From assembly GCA_947625205.1 (NCBI GenBank), contig CANQNN010000008.1, positions 1-64,000 on the forward strand: a stretch of DNA of 64,000 nucleotides, given 5' to 3'. Under the pieces are notes generated by a model, which made no database searches, was not told the DNA's origin, and was given only the letters and a program-made list of their open reading frames with translations. This document shows, in pieces, positions 26,133 to 41,598 of the stretch. Position numbers and translations under genes: made by a program. Origin of the DNA: an uncultured Lachnospiraceae bacterium (GTDB lineage Bacteria > Bacillota > Clostridia > Lachnospirales > Lachnospiraceae). Each line of letters opens with the position of its first letter. Positions within the stretch are counted from its first letter, which is position 1.

Positions 26133-27071
26133 ATGCGAAAGATCAAAAAAGAACAAATGAAAAAACCGGCGCCCATCCTCCCGTGTATCCTGACGACCGC
26201 GGCGGCGGCGCTGTGGATAGGCGGCTGTTCACCGCAGGGATGCAGGGATTATACGGTACAGATGAAACAGCACTATGTAGAGTATTCCGACAAATACGAT
26301 TACTGGGACGTACTCACCGTAGAATATCCGCAGCTTACAGATACCGGAGCTGAATGGGAAGACGCGGCCAACGAACAGCTCTACGATACGGCCATGAACC
26401 GGGTCAACTACTGGCATCTGTCTCCGAATGAGGACGTGCTGGCATTTCAGAAGGAGAATTTCTCCATTTTCTGCAGCGATGTGGATTGCAGCATTCCCTT
26501 CCATAACCGGTATCTGCTCAGTGCAGATTACCGCGAATTCTATTCGGCGGGCAATCCGGTCTGGTATACCAGCCGGACCGAACGGGCTCTGAATCTCGAT
26601 CTGGTGACCGGAGAGATCTATGAATTGGCGGATATCATCAACATTGATGAAGCGTTTGTGCAAAAGTGGTGCGAAGCCGCAAGGGTAAAATACGGCGATA
26701 CCTTTGAGGGCACTGCGGAAGAGATTGCTCTCTTTCTCTCATGGTTTCTGAATGAGAATGAGCAGACGAAACAACTGTATGAATTACATAATTTCTTTTA
26801 TCCTACCGGACACGGCAGTTTCATAATCGGATTCGCCTATGATCCCAGGCCGGCCGCCGTCAACGCCTATGCGACAGGCGCCCAGGACAACGTGTACTGT
26901 GTGGAGCTGTCCGACGATACGCTGAAACCGTTTCAGACGGATTCACTGTTCTGGAACCGGTATGACGGCCCGGAGGATGAAGCGCAGATCAGAGAGTGCG
27001 AAGACAAACAGGAGAATCTCTGGCTGGGAAAGGAAGCAGGCGTATGGGATTACTGGGACGAACATCGTTAG
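26133..27071 (+). CDS. Lipoprotein of unknown function
   Basis: A 312-residue lipoprotein with a charged start, a hydrophobic stretch and lipobox LWIGGC (Cys 32). The mature protein is rich in Tyr, Trp and acidic residues. It contains motifs such as LTVEYPQL and LDLVTGEIYELADI, and GSFIIGFAYDP near residue 232, reminiscent of the DUF3298/DUF4163-type surface domains that end in an acidic region, but I cannot place it firmly. It overlaps the LysM gene by 28 nt, so the two are one unit. It is divergent from the FecR/cyclase operon and shares the iteron region with it. Confidence 0.7.
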   Translation: MRKIKKEQMKKPAPILPCILTTAAAALWIGGCSPQGCRDYTVQMKQHYVEYSDKYDYWDVLTVEYPQLTDTGAEWEDAANEQLYDTAMNRVNYWHLSPNEDVLAFQKENFSIFCSDVDCSIPFHNRYLLSADYREFYSAGNPVWYTSRTERALNLDLVTGEIYELADIINIDEAFVQKWCEAARVKYGDTFEGTAEEIALFLSWFLNENEQTKQLYELHNFFYPTGHGSFIIGFAYDPRPAAVNAYATGAQDNVYCVELSDDTLKPFQTDSLFWNRYDGPEDEAQIRECEDKQENLWLGKEAGVWDYWDEHR

Positions 27072-28132
27072 CCGCTGCCGCCGCCTGTGCAGCGCTGGCG
27101 CTGATATGTCCGTCTATTACGGCACAGGCGTCCGATACGGTTTTGCAAGCGTCTGACAGCGCGTTCGGACGGCGCGTGGATCTGATCCGCGTGGACGGGA
27201 ACAACACCTATACGGTGCAGCCCGGCGACTCTTTATGGGCAATTGCACAAAAAAAGCTGGGTGACGGCGCCGAATACCCGAAGCTCGCCGTCTTAAACAG
27301 CGATATCATAAGCGACCCTGACCTCATATATCCCGGTATGGTCCTGCTGCTGCCCGGAAAACAGATCTGGCTCGTGAACGATGAACTGCAAATGCCCTGT
27401 GAAGATTACAGCTTTGCCGTCCCCGTCGGCATGTACGTATCCTGTCTGTACAGCGGCGCGGCCGCGCGGGTAAAAATGTCCGCCAACTTTGCGCTGACAG
27501 ACAACGACATGAATTTTATCGCCTGTCTGGTTCAGGACAGGGACGATGCTCTGTCCGACAGCCTGGCAGACTGGAACGAGTGCAGCCGGAATATCCGTGA
27601 TTATGCCGCCGCTCAGTTCCGGGATACAGTATCGGATATAGTCTTTGAACAGTACCGGACAACATCAGGAGAAGCGGTATACCTATATTCCTACCTGTAC
27701 AGTCTCGATCTGAAAAAATACGGGCAGGACGGCATCTTCCCGATCAGCGTATGTCTCGGCATCCATCTCACCGATCATATGCAGGCACAATTTCTGGGCG
27801 TGGGAATGGACGGATACGATATTTCCAATGAGGTGCTTATCACCGCAGGCAGCTTCACGGAGCTTGCCGGAGCGGAACGTTTTCCGTCCCAAGTCAGCAA
27901 TACCGCCATCCTTCCCGCCTATTCCTGGGAAATCGCCGGAATGTTCAACCCTTTTCCGTGGACGGCGCAATGGTTTGACGAGATCTGCCGGGAAGCCTTC
28001 GATATCCCTGACGGACAGGATCTGACGGAAAAATTCATGCAGCACGGCAGAATAATAACGCGTCCGAACGGGTCATCTGACGGTCAGGGACCGACCAGCC
28101 AAGAGCGGGCGGATTTTTTTCTGGTCTTTTAG
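27044..28132 (+). CDS. LysM-domain exported protein
   Basis: A 362-residue exported protein. A signal peptide (about 1-32, ending AQASD) is followed by one LysM domain (about 55-106; YTVQPGDSLWAIAQKKLG through YPGMVLLLPG), which binds peptidoglycan or other GlcNAc polymers. The remaining 250 residues form an unrecognised domain with aromatic and acidic residues. The start at 27044 has AAAGGAAGC upstream and overlaps the end of the lipoprotein gene. Wall-binding and the upstream lipoprotein suggest an envelope function, perhaps with the divergent signalling operon. Confidence 0.8.
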   Translation: MGLLGRTSLAAAAACAALALICPSITAQASDTVLQASDSAFGRRVDLIRVDGNNTYTVQPGDSLWAIAQKKLGDGAEYPKLAVLNSDIISDPDLIYPGMVLLLPGKQIWLVNDELQMPCEDYSFAVPVGMYVSCLYSGAAARVKMSANFALTDNDMNFIACLVQDRDDALSDSLADWNECSRNIRDYAAAQFRDTVSDIVFEQYRTTSGEAVYLYSYLYSLDLKKYGQDGIFPISVCLGIHLTDHMQAQFLGVGMDGYDISNEVLITAGSFTELAGAERFPSQVSNTAILPAYSWEIAGMFNPFPWTAQWFDEICREAFDIPDGQDLTEKFMQHGRIITRPNGSSDGQGPTSQERADFFLVF

Positions 28133-28237
28133 CCGCGCCGGTGATATAATGAAAATATAAGAAATTACGATGTCAGTGATCGCAACATACCGGATACGGA
28201 CCGGACACGGCTCATCACTGACAGAAAGGAAATTGAT

Positions 28238-28738
28238 ATGATCGACAGGATCGGCAGCTTCTATGACAATTACACAGCGGGCCAGAGTGCACATACTAAT
28301 GACGCGGCCTCCGAGAAACCCACGGTCATACGTAATCCGGGCGAATCCACTAAGAAGCAGGCAGGACGCAAGTCCTCCCCCGCCGAGTGCGAGACCTGTA
28401 AGAACCGTAAATATCAGGACGGCTCCGACGAGAATGTTTCCTTTAAATCTGCGGCCCACATTGACCCGAACGCTGCGGCGGCGCGTGTGAGAAGCCATGA
28501 ACAGGAGCATGTGGCTAACGCCTATAAGGATGCGGCGCAGAATAACGGCAAAGTCGTTTCCTGCAATGTGTCGATCCATACGGCGGTATGCCCCGAGTGC
28601 GGGCGCACCTATGTATCGGGCGGCACGACCTCCACGCAGATCCGATATTTCAATGAGGATAATCCGTACCAAAAGGATATGAAAGCCGCCGATGCAGCGA
28701 GCAAATACCGCGGCATGAACATAGATGCGGCATTCTGA
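28238..28738 (+). CDS. SprA-related putative metalloprotease
   Basis: A 166-residue protein of the SprA-related type. It has the zinc-protease motif VRSHEQEHVANA (about residues 87-98) and two Cys pairs, CETCKN near 47 and CPECGRTY near 125, which may bind a second zinc. No signal peptide is visible. A TATAAT-like box at 28143-28148 and AGAAAGG upstream of ATG 28238 suggest its own expression. The physiological substrate is unknown; only the motif and family likeness support a protease role. Confidence 0.75.
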   Translation: MIDRIGSFYDNYTAGQSAHTNDAASEKPTVIRNPGESTKKQAGRKSSPAECETCKNRKYQDGSDENVSFKSAAHIDPNAAAARVRSHEQEHVANAYKDAAQNNGKVVSCNVSIHTAVCPECGRTYVSGGTTSTQIRYFNEDNPYQKDMKAADAASKYRGMNIDAAF

Positions 28739-28757
28739 TTACATTACAAACAGCTCA

Positions 28758-29862
28758 TCATGCGCTGATCCAGCGCAGATATGCATTGATAAACGGATCG
28801 ATCTCACCGTCCAGCACGGCGTTCACGTTGCCCGTCTCTTCCTCTGTCCTGTGATCCTTCACCATTGTGTAAGGCTGCAGAACATAAGAACGTATCTGGT
28901 TGCCCCAGCCGATCTCCTTGACATCGCCCCGGATGCCTGACAGTTTCTCGGCATTTTCCTCCTGACGCAGCATATACAGCTTCGCCTTCAACATCTGCAT
29001 CGCCTTGTCCTTATTCTGGAACTGGCTCCGCTCGTTCTGGCATGTCACCACGATACCGGTCGGGAAATGGGTAATACGGATCGCCGAGGAAGTTTTATTG
29101 ATATGCTGACCGCCCGCTCCGCTGCTTCGGTACGTGTCGATACGGATGTCCTCATCCTTGATCTCTACATCGAGGTCCTCCTCAATATCCGGCATAACAT
29201 CCAGCGAGACGAAAGAGGTCTGTCTCTTGCCCTGCGCATTGAAAGGAGAGATGCGCACCAGTCTGTGCACGCCCTTCTCCGATTTCAGATAGCCGTAGGC
29301 ATTCTCGCCGTTGATCTGAAAAGTCACCGATTTGATACCGGCCTCATCGCCGTCCAGATAATCGATCACATCCACCGTAAAACCTTTGCGTTCCGCCCAT
29401 CTGGTATACATACGGTACAGCATACCGCACCAGTCGCAGCTCTCCGTGCCGCCCGCGCCCGCATTCAGCTTCAGGATCGCGTTGTTCTTATCATACTCGC
29501 CGGACAGGAGCGTACTGATACGGATATTTTCAAAGGTTGTCTTGAACTCTCTCAGTTCTTCTTCAATATCCGGTATAATGGCAGGATCGTTATCCTCGTA
29601 CCCCATCTCAATGAGCGTCAGGATATCATCGTACTGCCGGCTGAGCGCATTCATCGTATCAACCGTATCTTTCAGGTTCTTAGACTCCCGCATCTTCTGG
29701 TTGGACTTCTCCGGATCGTCCCAGAATCCCGGCGCCTGCATCTCCATATCCAGTTCTTCAATACGCTTTGACTTATTCGCTAAGTCAAAGTGAATCCCTC
29801 ACTTCCGCCAAGGGACTTTCATAACTTAAAAGTTCGGATTTCATATTATCCAGTTCTACCAC
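28758..29862 (-). CDS. prfB: Peptide chain release factor 2 with programmed +1 frameshift
   Basis: RF2 ends translation at UAA and UGA. Translation starts at GTG 29862 (GGGTGA upstream) and reads a short frame to CTT TGA at 29790-29785; a +1 shift continues into the main frame to 28758, giving 367 residues, the usual length. The main frame has the tripeptide stop-codon motif region and GGQHINKTSSAIR with the catalytic GGQ. An AGGGA purine stretch (29795-29799) precedes the shift site. It lies 50 bp after secA, as is common in Firmicutes. Confidence 0.95.
29784..29799 (-). promoter_or_regulatory. prfB autoregulatory frameshift site
   Basis: Reading leftward, GAGGGATTCA is followed by CTTTGAC. 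The slippery CTT and in-frame TGA, with the upstream Shine-Dalgarno-like AGGGA, match the conserved RF2 autoregulation signal: low RF2 favours the +1 shift and hence more RF2. Confidence 0.93.
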
Positions 29863-29911
29863 TTAACGTCACCCGCTTTCTTTAATATTATATTATTGCG
29901 AGGCATAGTAT

Positions 29912-32476
29912 TTACCTTCGCCCGCAGCAGTTCTTATACTTCTTACCACTTCCGCAGGGGCACGGATCGTTCGGATATATCTTTGCCTCCATTCGCTTGA
30001 CGGGTCCCTTCTGTACCGTATCGTCCTTGTTCGTACCCGTCACCTTGGCAACCTGCTCTCTCTCTACCTTCTGCTCAATGCGAACACGGAAAAGCAGGCG
30101 TACAGTTTCCTCCTTGATATTCTGTGTCATATCGTCAAACATCTCATATCCGCTTAACTTATACTCCACCAGCGGATCCCTCTGCCCGTATGCCTGTAAA
30201 CCTACGCCCTGACGAAGCTGATCCATATCGTCTATGTGGTCCATCCACTTCCTGTCAATCACTTTTAACAGGATCACACGCTCGATCTCACGTATCGCTT
30301 CCGGTTCAGGGAACTCCGCCTCCTTGCTCTCATAGAGCTTGACGGCTTCCTCTTTGAGCTGCTGCTTCAGGCTGTTCTTCTTAGGTTTGAGCACACGCGC
30401 CTCGCTGACCGGCTGCAGCGGGATCACCGGCAGAAGGAGACTGTTCAGCTCGTTGTAATCCCAATCGCCGAAATCGCTGTCATCACCGATACAGGTATCC
30501 ACACAGTCCTCCACAATATCCGTGATCATCTTATAGATGGCATCCCGCATGCTCTCGCCGTTTAAGACGCGCCTTCTCTCCTCATAAATGATCTCTCTCT
30601 GCTCATTCATAACCTGATCATACTCTAACAGGTTCTTTCTGATGCCAAAGTTATTATTCTCTATCTTTTTCTGCGCGGACTCGATCGCTTTCGTCAGCGC
30701 GCCGTGCTCGATCTCCTGTCCTTCGGGAATTCCCAGCGCATTGAACATAGATATCATCCTGTCGGAACCGAACAATCTCATCAGATCATCTTCCAGCGAG
30801 ATATAAAATTTGGATTCGCCGGGATCGCCCTGACGTCCGGAACGTCCACGCAGCTGGTTATCAATACGTCTGGACTCATGCCGCTCCGTGCCGATGATCA
30901 TAAGACCTCCTGCCGCTCTCGCCTCATCGTCCAGCTTGATATCCGTACCACGGCCGGCCATGTTCGTGGCGATCGTCACTGCGCCGTGAATACCGGCATC
31001 CGCAACGATCTCGGCCTCCATCTCATGAAACTTCGCATTCAGGACTTTATGTTCGATACCGCTCTTCTTAAGAAGGCCGCTCAGTTCCTCAGAGGCATCA
31101 ATATTGATCGTACCTACCAGAACAGGCTGTCCCTTGGCATGCGCCGCCTTTACGGCTTCCACGATCGCGTGCAGCTTCTCGCGTCTCGTCTTATACACGG
31201 CGTCTTGTCTGTCGACACGCGCCACCGGTTTATTGGTGGGGATCTCCACCACATCCATACCGTAGATATCCCGGAATTCCTTTTCCTCCGTGAGCGCCGT
31301 ACCGGTCATGCCCGCCTTTTTCTCAAATTTGTTAAAGAAATTCTGGAAAGTGATGGTTGCAAGCGTCTTGCTCTCACGCTTTACCTTTACACGCTCTTTT
31401 GCCTCGATCGCCTGATGCAGACCGTCGGAATAACGTCTGCCCGGCATGATACGTCCGGTAAATTCGTCTACGATCAGCACCTGGTCGTCTTTTACCACAT
31501 AATCCTGATCGCGGAACATAAGGTTATGCGCCCGCAGCGCCAGAATAATATTATGCTGGATCTCCAGATTCTCGGGATCGGCCAGATTCTCTATCTGGAA
31601 GAAGCGCTCCACCTTCGTTACACCCTGGGCAGTCAGATTCACCACTTTATCCTTCTCATTGACAATGAAGTCTCCCGTCTCTTCCCGCTCCACGCCCATG
31701 ATGGCGTCCATCTTGGACAGCTCCTCCATATCTTCGCCGCGGGTAAGCTGTCTGGCAAGAATATCGCACGCCTCATACAGCTTCGTTGACTTGCCGCTCT
31801 GTCCGGATATGATAAGAGGCGTCCGGGCCTCATCGATGAGCACCGAATCCACCTCATCAATAATGGCATAGTGCAGATCCCTAAGCACAAGCTGCTCTTT
31901 GTAGATCACCATATTATCGCGCAGGTAATCGAATCCCAGCTCGTTATTCGTTACATATGTGATATCGCAGTTATATGCTTCTCTTCTCTCTTCAGGCTTC
32001 ATATCGTTGAGGACAACGCCAACCTTAAGTCCCAGGAATTCATGCACCTGTCCCATCCACTCCGCATCACGCTTTGCCAGATAGTCATTGACCGTAACGA
32101 CATGTACGCCTTTGCCCTCCAACGCATTTAAATATGCGGGCAAAAGACAGGTCTGTGTCTTACCTTCACCGGTCTTCATCTCGGCAATACGTCCCTGATG
32201 CAGAATAATACCGCCGATCAGCTGCACCCTGTAGTGCTCCGTTTTGAGAACTCTTCTTGCCGCCTCCCTGACCACCGCATACGCTTCCGTCAAAAGGTCG
32301 TCCAGCGTCTCTCCCTCTGTGAGCCTTTTCTTAAATTCCTTCGTCTTATCCCGCAGCTGTTCATCCGTCATTTCCATCATTGCCGGGCGAAGGTCCTCTA
32401 TCTTCTTAACCAGCCCGTCAATACGTTTGATCTCTCTTTCGCTATGCGTGCCAAATACTTTCTGTACTAAACCCAT
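29912..32476 (-). CDS. secA: Preprotein translocase ATPase
   Basis: An 854-residue SecA, the motor of the Sec export channel. Walker A is [11 protein letters not shown], the DEAD-box-like Walker B is [13 protein letters not shown], helicase motif VI is [15 protein letters not shown], and the C-terminal zinc tail is [15 protein letters not shown]. The ATG at 32476 gives the normal N-terminus MGLVQKVFG; a TTG-led extension to 32653 is not needed. It is followed by prfB. The large number of exported proteins in this window fits a general export role. Confidence 0.97.
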   Translation of the reverse strand: MGLVQKVFGTHSEREIKRIDGLVKKIEDLRPAMMEMTDEQLRDKTKEFKKRLTEGETLDDLLTEAYAVVREAARRVLKTEHYRVQLIGGIILHQGRIAEMKTGEGKTQTCLLPAYLNALEGKGVHVVTVNDYLAKRDAEWMGQVHEFLGLKVGVVLNDMKPEERREAYNCDITYVTNNELGFDYLRDNMVIYKEQLVLRDLHYAIIDEVDSVLIDEARTPLIISGQSGKSTKLYEACDILARQLTRGEDMEELSKMDAIMGVEREETGDFIVNEKDKVVNLTAQGVTKVERFFQIENLADPENLEIQHNIILALRAHNLMFRDQDYVVKDDQVLIVDEFTGRIMPGRRYSDGLHQAIEAKERVKVKRESKTLATITFQNFFNKFEKKAGMTGTALTEEKEFRDIYGMDVVEIPTNKPVARVDRQDAVYKTRREKLHAIVEAVKAAHAKGQPVLVGTINIDASEELSGLLKKSGIEHKVLNAKFHEMEAEIVADAGIHGAVTIATNMAGRGTDIKLDDEARAAGGLMIIGTERHESRRIDNQLRGRSGRQGDPGESKFYISLEDDLMRLFGSDRMISMFNALGIPEGQEIEHGALTKAIESAQKKIENNNFGIRKNLLEYDQVMNEQREIIYEERRRVLNGESMRDAIYKMITDIVEDCVDTCIGDDSDFGDWDYNELNSLLLPVIPLQPVSEARVLKPKKNSLKQQLKEEAVKLYESKEAEFPEPEAIREIERVILLKVIDRKWMDHIDDMDQLRQGVGLQAYGQRDPLVEYKLSGYEMFDDMTQNIKEETVRLLFRVRIEQKVEREQVAKVTGTNKDDTVQKGPVKRMEAKIYPNDPCPCGSGKKYKNCCGRR

Positions 32477-32796
32477 GTCGATCTCCATTCCGCGCACAAA
32501 ACATCCATGCACCGATCTGTAACTGCCAATGAGCCGAATATCCCTCCGGCTGCCTTCCGTAAAAAAAATACTAAATTGTATTTTAACAGATTCCATGCAT
32601 AAATTCAAGGGCTGGTCAAAGCAGACGCACAGGGGCAATTGCATACGATACAAAACCGGTCACACCGGGAGCATTTCGTCCAAAAGCATATAAAATGCAA
32701 TTCATAATTTGCTTTTTGCAAACAGAAGTGTTACCATTTGGAGTGGAAATAAAAATGCGAAGCGCCGGTATCATGCGCTTTGGAATGGAGGACGAA

Positions 32797-33717
32797 ATGA
32801 GCAAGAGTTTTGATGACCTGTTATCGAAGGTGTCCGAGTGCAGCGTGAAAAAAGTAGCCGTTGCAGTGGCACAGGACAGCGCTGTACTGGAAGCGGTGGC
32901 TGCGGCGAAGAAGCGCAATATCGCCGAGGCGATCCTGGTAGGCGATGCAGACAAAATAGCGGAAGTGGCAAAGGCTGACAACGTTGATATAAGCGGCTTT
33001 GAGATCATTGACGAGAAGGACAATTACACGGCGGCCCTCAAGGCGGTGGAGCTGGTGCATACCGGCAAAGCGGACATGTACATGAAGGGCCTGATCGATA
33101 CCAAATCTTTCTTAAAGAGCGTGCTGGATAAAGAAGTGGGACTTAGGACCGGCAAGACATTGTCCCATGTATGCGTGTTTGAAGTCAAGGGCATCGATCA
33201 TCTGCTGTTCTTATCCGATGTGGCGTTCATGACATATCCTACGCTGGAGGACAAGGTACATATTATTGAAAACACCGTAGAGATCTGCCATGCCTGCGGC
33301 ATCCCGAATCCCAAGGTAGCGCCCCTTGCCGCCGTTGAGGTAGTCAATCCCAAGATGCCCGTCACCGTAGAGGCGGACGAGCTGACCAAAATGTGTGCGG
33401 AAGGGAAAATCACAGGCTGCGTGATAGACGGCCCTCTTTCCTTAGATCTTGCCATCGACCCGGAAGCGGCCAGGCACAAGGGCGCGGAAGGACGTAAGAT
33501 CGTGGGAGATGCAGATGTGCTCCTGTTCCCCGATATCCATGCTGGCAATCTGGTCTATAAGTGTCTCGTGCACACCGCGCAGGTGAAGAACGGCAACATT
33601 CTGACAGGCACCAAGGCGCCTGTGATCCTGACGTCCCGTTCCGATGATTTCGAGACGAAGGTAAATTCCATCGCGCTGGGCGCGGTCGTTGCGGAGAGCA
33701 TGAAGCAGATGCAGTAG
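32797..33717 (+). CDS. ptb: Phosphate butyryltransferase
   Basis: Ptb exchanges CoA of butyryl-CoA for phosphate, the first of two steps of butyrate formation with ATP gain. The 306-residue protein has the phosphotransacylase motifs FLSDVAFMTYP, the GPLSLDLAID region and LLFPDIHAGN. ATG at 32797 has GGAGG upstream; the frame extends further up without support. butyrate kinase follows 28 bp later. Phosphotransbutyrylase rather than acetyl specificity is inferred mainly from that pairing. Confidence 0.92.
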   Translation: MSKSFDDLLSKVSECSVKKVAVAVAQDSAVLEAVAAAKKRNIAEAILVGDADKIAEVAKADNVDISGFEIIDEKDNYTAALKAVELVHTGKADMYMKGLIDTKSFLKSVLDKEVGLRTGKTLSHVCVFEVKGIDHLLFLSDVAFMTYPTLEDKVHIIENTVEICHACGIPNPKVAPLAAVEVVNPKMPVTVEADELTKMCAEGKITGCVIDGPLSLDLAIDPEAARHKGAEGRKIVGDADVLLFPDIHAGNLVYKCLVHTAQVKNGNILTGTKAPVILTSRSDDFETKVNSIALGAVVAESMKQMQ

Positions 33718-33745
33718 AAATATAACAAAGAAAGGCGGTTAAAAA

Positions 33746-34813
33746 ATGTCTGTAAAAAGTTTGATCATCAATCCCGGTTCCACCTCCACCAAAATCGGCG
33801 TATTTGAGGATGAGAACCTGTTATTCGAGGAAACGCTGCGCCATTCCACGGAGGAGATCGGCCGATACGCTTCCATCGTGGACCAGAAGGATTTCCGTAA
33901 GGAGATCATTATCAATCTGTTAAAAGAGAAAAACTTCGACATCAATTCCCTCAACATGGTTGTGGGACGCGGCGGCATGTTAAAGCCCATTCCCGGAGGC
34001 ACTTATGAAGTCAGCGACGAGCTGCTTCACGATTTAAAGATCGGCAAGCAGGGACAGCACGCATCCAACCTGGGCGGCATTCTCGCCAGAGAGATCGCAG
34101 ATTCCATCGGCGTTCCCTCCTACATCGTAGACCCCGTAGTAGTGGACGAATTAGAGCCGGTTTCCCGTTATTCCGGTGTGCCCGAGCTTCCCAGAACCAG
34201 CGTATTCCATGCGCTGAACCAGAAAGCGGTGGCTAAACGCTACGCCAAGGAAAACAGTAAAGATTATACGGCATTAAATCTGATCGTTGTGCACATGGGC
34301 GGCGGCGTATCCGTAGGCGCACACAGAAAAGGTAAAGTCGTGGACGTCTTCAATGCATTGGACGGCGACGGCGCATTCTCCCCTGAGAGAGCCGGCGCAG
34401 TTCCCAGTGGCGCACTGGTCAAAATGTGCTTCTCCGGACAGTACACCGAGAAGGAGGTCTACAAGAAGCTTGTCGGCGGCGGCGGCTTTAACGCTTACTG
34501 CGGCACCAACGATATGCGTGACGTGGCTAAACTGGTAGACGGCGGAGATGCCAGAGCGGCAGAGATCCGCGACGCTTTCATCCGGCAAGTAGCCAAGGAT
34601 ATCGGATCAATGGCATGTGTGCTGGAAGGCAAGGTAGACCAGATCATCGTGACCGGCGGCATCGCTTATGACAAATATGTGGTGAACGGCTTGAAAACAC
34701 AAGCAGGCTGGATCGCACCCATGACCGTTTATCCCGGCGAGGACGAACTGCTTGCTCTGGTACAGGGCGGCCTTCGCGTATTAAACGGCGAAGAAAAGGC
34801 GATGGTATACTAG
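33746..34813 (+). CDS. buk: Butyrate kinase
   Basis: A 355-residue ASKHA-fold acyl kinase that turns butyryl phosphate and ADP into butyrate and ATP. It shows [17 protein letters not shown] at the N-terminus, [25 protein letters not shown] and VTGGIAYD, as in buk. It forms an operon with ptb and is followed by a strong terminator, so the pair is a complete terminal butyrate route. The alternative CoA-transferase route is not in the window. Confidence 0.95.
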   Translation: MSVKSLIINPGSTSTKIGVFEDENLLFEETLRHSTEEIGRYASIVDQKDFRKEIIINLLKEKNFDINSLNMVVGRGGMLKPIPGGTYEVSDELLHDLKIGKQGQHASNLGGILAREIADSIGVPSYIVDPVVVDELEPVSRYSGVPELPRTSVFHALNQKAVAKRYAKENSKDYTALNLIVVHMGGGVSVGAHRKGKVVDVFNALDGDGAFSPERAGAVPSGALVKMCFSGQYTEKEVYKKLVGGGGFNAYCGTNDMRDVAKLVDGGDARAAEIRDAFIRQVAKDIGSMACVLEGKVDQIIVTGGIAYDKYVVNGLKTQAGWIAPMTVYPGEDELLALVQGGLRVLNGEEKAMVY

Positions 34814-34827
34814 AAAGCATTTTCAGA

Positions 34828-34865
34828 AGGGCGGCACGGCTTATGCCATGCCGCCCTTTTCTTTA
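34828..34865 (+). terminator. Terminator of the ptb-buk operon
   Basis: AGGGCGGCA (34828-34836) pairs with TGCCGCCCT (34849-34857) and TTTTCTTT follows. It ends 20 bp before the stop of the convergent purH gene. Confidence 0.88.
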
Positions 34866-34887
34866 GGCATCAGCGTTTTTGTCACCC

Positions 34888-36069
34888 TTAATGATGGAAC
34901 AGCCTGATTCCCGTAAAGCACATAGTCATACCGTATTTATTGCAAGTCTCAATAACGTTATCGTCTCGGACCGAACCGCCCGGCTGCGCCACGTATCTGA
35001 CGCCGCTTCTGTGTGCGCGCTCAATATTATCACCGAAGGGGAAGAAAGCATCGGACCCCAGCGCCACATCCTGCATCTGGTCCAGCCATGCCCGCTTTTC
35101 CTGCGCGGTAAACACTTCCGGCTTGACCTTGAAGGTCTTCTGCCACACCCCTTCAGCGAGAACATCCATATAATCCTCGCCGATATAAAGATCGATGGCA
35201 TTATCCCTGTCCGCTCTGCCGATGCCGTCCAAAAACTGTAGTCCCAGCACCTGCGGGGACTGCCGCAGAAACCAGTTGTCCGCCTTGGATCCTGCCAGTC
35301 TCGTACAGTGGATACGGGACTGCTGCCCCGCGCCAATGCCGATGGCCTGACCGCCCTTTACATAGCAGACGGAATTGGACTGTGTATATTTTAAAGTGAT
35401 CATGGCAATGGTCAGATCGATTCTTGCCCGGTCGGGCAGATCCTTACTTTCCGTCACGATATTGTCGAAGAATGCGCCATCGATCTTTAATTCATTTCTG
35501 CCCTGCTCAAAGGTAACGCCGTATACCTGCTTTGCCTCAATGGGCGCGGGCACATAATCCTCATCGATCTCGATCACATTATACGCGCCCTTCTTCTTGG
35601 CCTTCAGGATCTCCAATGCTTCCGGCTCATAGCCCGGCGCGATCACGCCGTCGGAAACTTCTCTTTTGATGATCTTCGCCGTCGCTGCATCGCACACATC
35701 GGACAGCGAGATAAAATCTCCGAAAGAGCTCATCCGGTCCGCGCCCCTGGCTCTCGCATAAGCGCTGGCAAGAGGCGTGAACTCCATGTCCATATCGTCC
35801 ACCCAGTAGATCTTTCTCTCTACATCGGTAAGCGGCAGCCCTACCGCTGCGCCCGCAGGCGACACATGCTTGAAAGACGTCGCTGCCGGAAGACCCGTGG
35901 CCTGTTTTAATTCCTTTACAAGCTGCCAGCCGTTAAACGCATCCAGAAAATTGATGTAACCCGGTCTTCCGTTTAACACCTTGACCGGAAGCTTACTTCC
36001 ATCCGCCATATAGATACGGGACGGCTTCTGATTCGGGTTGCACCCGTATTTTAATTCCAATTCGTTCAT
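34888..36069 (-). CDS. purH: Stand-alone AICAR formyltransferase
   Basis: A 393-residue protein equivalent to the transformylase half of PurH (formyl transfer to AICAR, the ninth purine step). It contains KYGCNPNQKPS, ATSFKHVSPAGAAVG, SYARARG-type and GAGQQSRIHCTRLAG motifs of that domain and lacks the IMP cyclohydrolase (MGS-like) domain. The missing activity is supplied by the PurO-type gene upstream in the same direction, separated by a 56-bp inverted repeat. ATG at 36069 has GGAGGAG upstream. Confidence 0.9.
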   Translation of the reverse strand: MNELELKYGCNPNQKPSRIYMADGSKLPVKVLNGRPGYINFLDAFNGWQLVKELKQATGLPAATSFKHVSPAGAAVGLPLTDVERKIYWVDDMDMEFTPLASAYARARGADRMSSFGDFISLSDVCDAATAKIIKREVSDGVIAPGYEPEALEILKAKKKGAYNVIEIDEDYVPAPIEAKQVYGVTFEQGRNELKIDGAFFDNIVTESKDLPDRARIDLTIAMITLKYTQSNSVCYVKGGQAIGIGAGQQSRIHCTRLAGSKADNWFLRQSPQVLGLQFLDGIGRADRDNAIDLYIGEDYMDVLAEGVWQKTFKVKPEVFTAQEKRAWLDQMQDVALGSDAFFPFGDNIERAHRSGVRYVAQPGGSVRDDNVIETCNKYGMTMCFTGIRLFHH

Positions 36070-36098
36070 GATCTCCTCCATGTTTTTTGTTTCGCAAC

Positions 36099-36154
36099 GC
36101 GAAAATACGTTTTCCAAGGAGCGGAAGCGTGGCGACACGGAAACGTATTTTCGT
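36099..36154 (-). repeat. Intercistronic inverted repeat between purO and purH
   Basis: CGAAAATACGTTT and AAACGTATTTTCG pair perfectly around a GC-rich loop containing GCGGAAGCGTGGCGAC. No T stretch follows in either direction. It may be a mobile palindromic repeat, an mRNA processing or stability element, or an attenuator. Confidence 0.65.
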
Positions 36155-36179
36155 GCCCCTACACTATTCTCCTAACCCC

Positions 36180-36893
36180 TTACTGATTCTTATTCACGAT
36201 CCTCGTCTCATACTTCCCGCTTGCGATCTCGATATACCGCACGAACAGCGACACCTTGTTCTCCGCATTCAGATTCTCCCAGACCGCCTTTGTGAAAGTA
36301 TCGATGTCTCCCTCGATCACCACCGGCGTAGGCTCACCTTCAAAGCTGGGAAGGGGATTGCCGTCTCCGGTATATGTATGAATGAAACGCCCCTCTCCCG
36401 CAGCCGGATTCTCATAGGCAAACGTATAGCGGTTGCAGGAAGACGGATCGCCGTTGTTGCTCTTTAAAATAGACATTGCGAAATTATACCCGCCGTTCTC
36501 TATATGCATGATACCGGAAATACGGGGCGTATAGTTGGGCGCGTCAGGCTCGAACTTTCTGGTACGCAGAGCCTGTTCAAAGGTCTGCTGCCTGTCCATC
36601 AAATCATAGATCGTATCGGTCTGGTCGCCGTTCGTCACAATCGTCTTGTTGCCGAGCACCCTGACAGGCGTATAGATAACAAGACTCGGATCTTCCAGCT
36701 TCGCGGCATCGAACGCCTGTGTACGGATACCCTCGCCGTCCTCCACAAAGATACGGTTTCTGCTGTTAGCGCTCCTGCCCATGATAAAGTAGGCGACTAC
36801 CGCATGTTTTGCATCCGCCGACCGGCCGATCACGATCCCTCTGCCGGGATAAACATTTCCTGCAAGTTCCTGTGCCAAAGATTTTTTCTCCAT
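36180..36893 (-). CDS. IMP cyclohydrolase, PurO-like family
   Basis: A 237-residue protein of the PurO-like IMP cyclohydrolase family (PF07826 type), which closes FAICAR to IMP, the last purine step. Recognisable stretches are NVYPGRGIVIGRS, YFIMGRSANSRNR and ENNPA-type ENPAAGEGRFIH. It complements the single-domain AICAR formyltransferase next to it. ATG at 36893 has GGAGGAA upstream. It begins 18 bp after the GGDEF-EAL gene stops, so it is co-transcribed with it and guaB. PurO was first known from archaea; homologues in Clostridia are usually annotated simply as IMP cyclohydrolase. Confidence 0.85.
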   Translation of the reverse strand: MEKKSLAQELAGNVYPGRGIVIGRSADAKHAVVAYFIMGRSANSRNRIFVEDGEGIRTQAFDAAKLEDPSLVIYTPVRVLGNKTIVTNGDQTDTIYDLMDRQQTFEQALRTRKFEPDAPNYTPRISGIMHIENGGYNFAMSILKSNNGDPSSCNRYTFAYENPAAGEGRFIHTYTGDGNPLPSFEGEPTPVVIEGDIDTFTKAVWENLNAENKVSLFVRYIEIASGKYETRIVNKNQ

Positions 36894-36910
36894 GTTTTTT
36901 CCTCCGTTCA

Positions 36911-41598
<4,688 letters not shown>

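Noticed and set aside
30704-31789. Long rightward open frame of 361 codons
   Set aside because: It is the complement of secA and has a random-looking composition.
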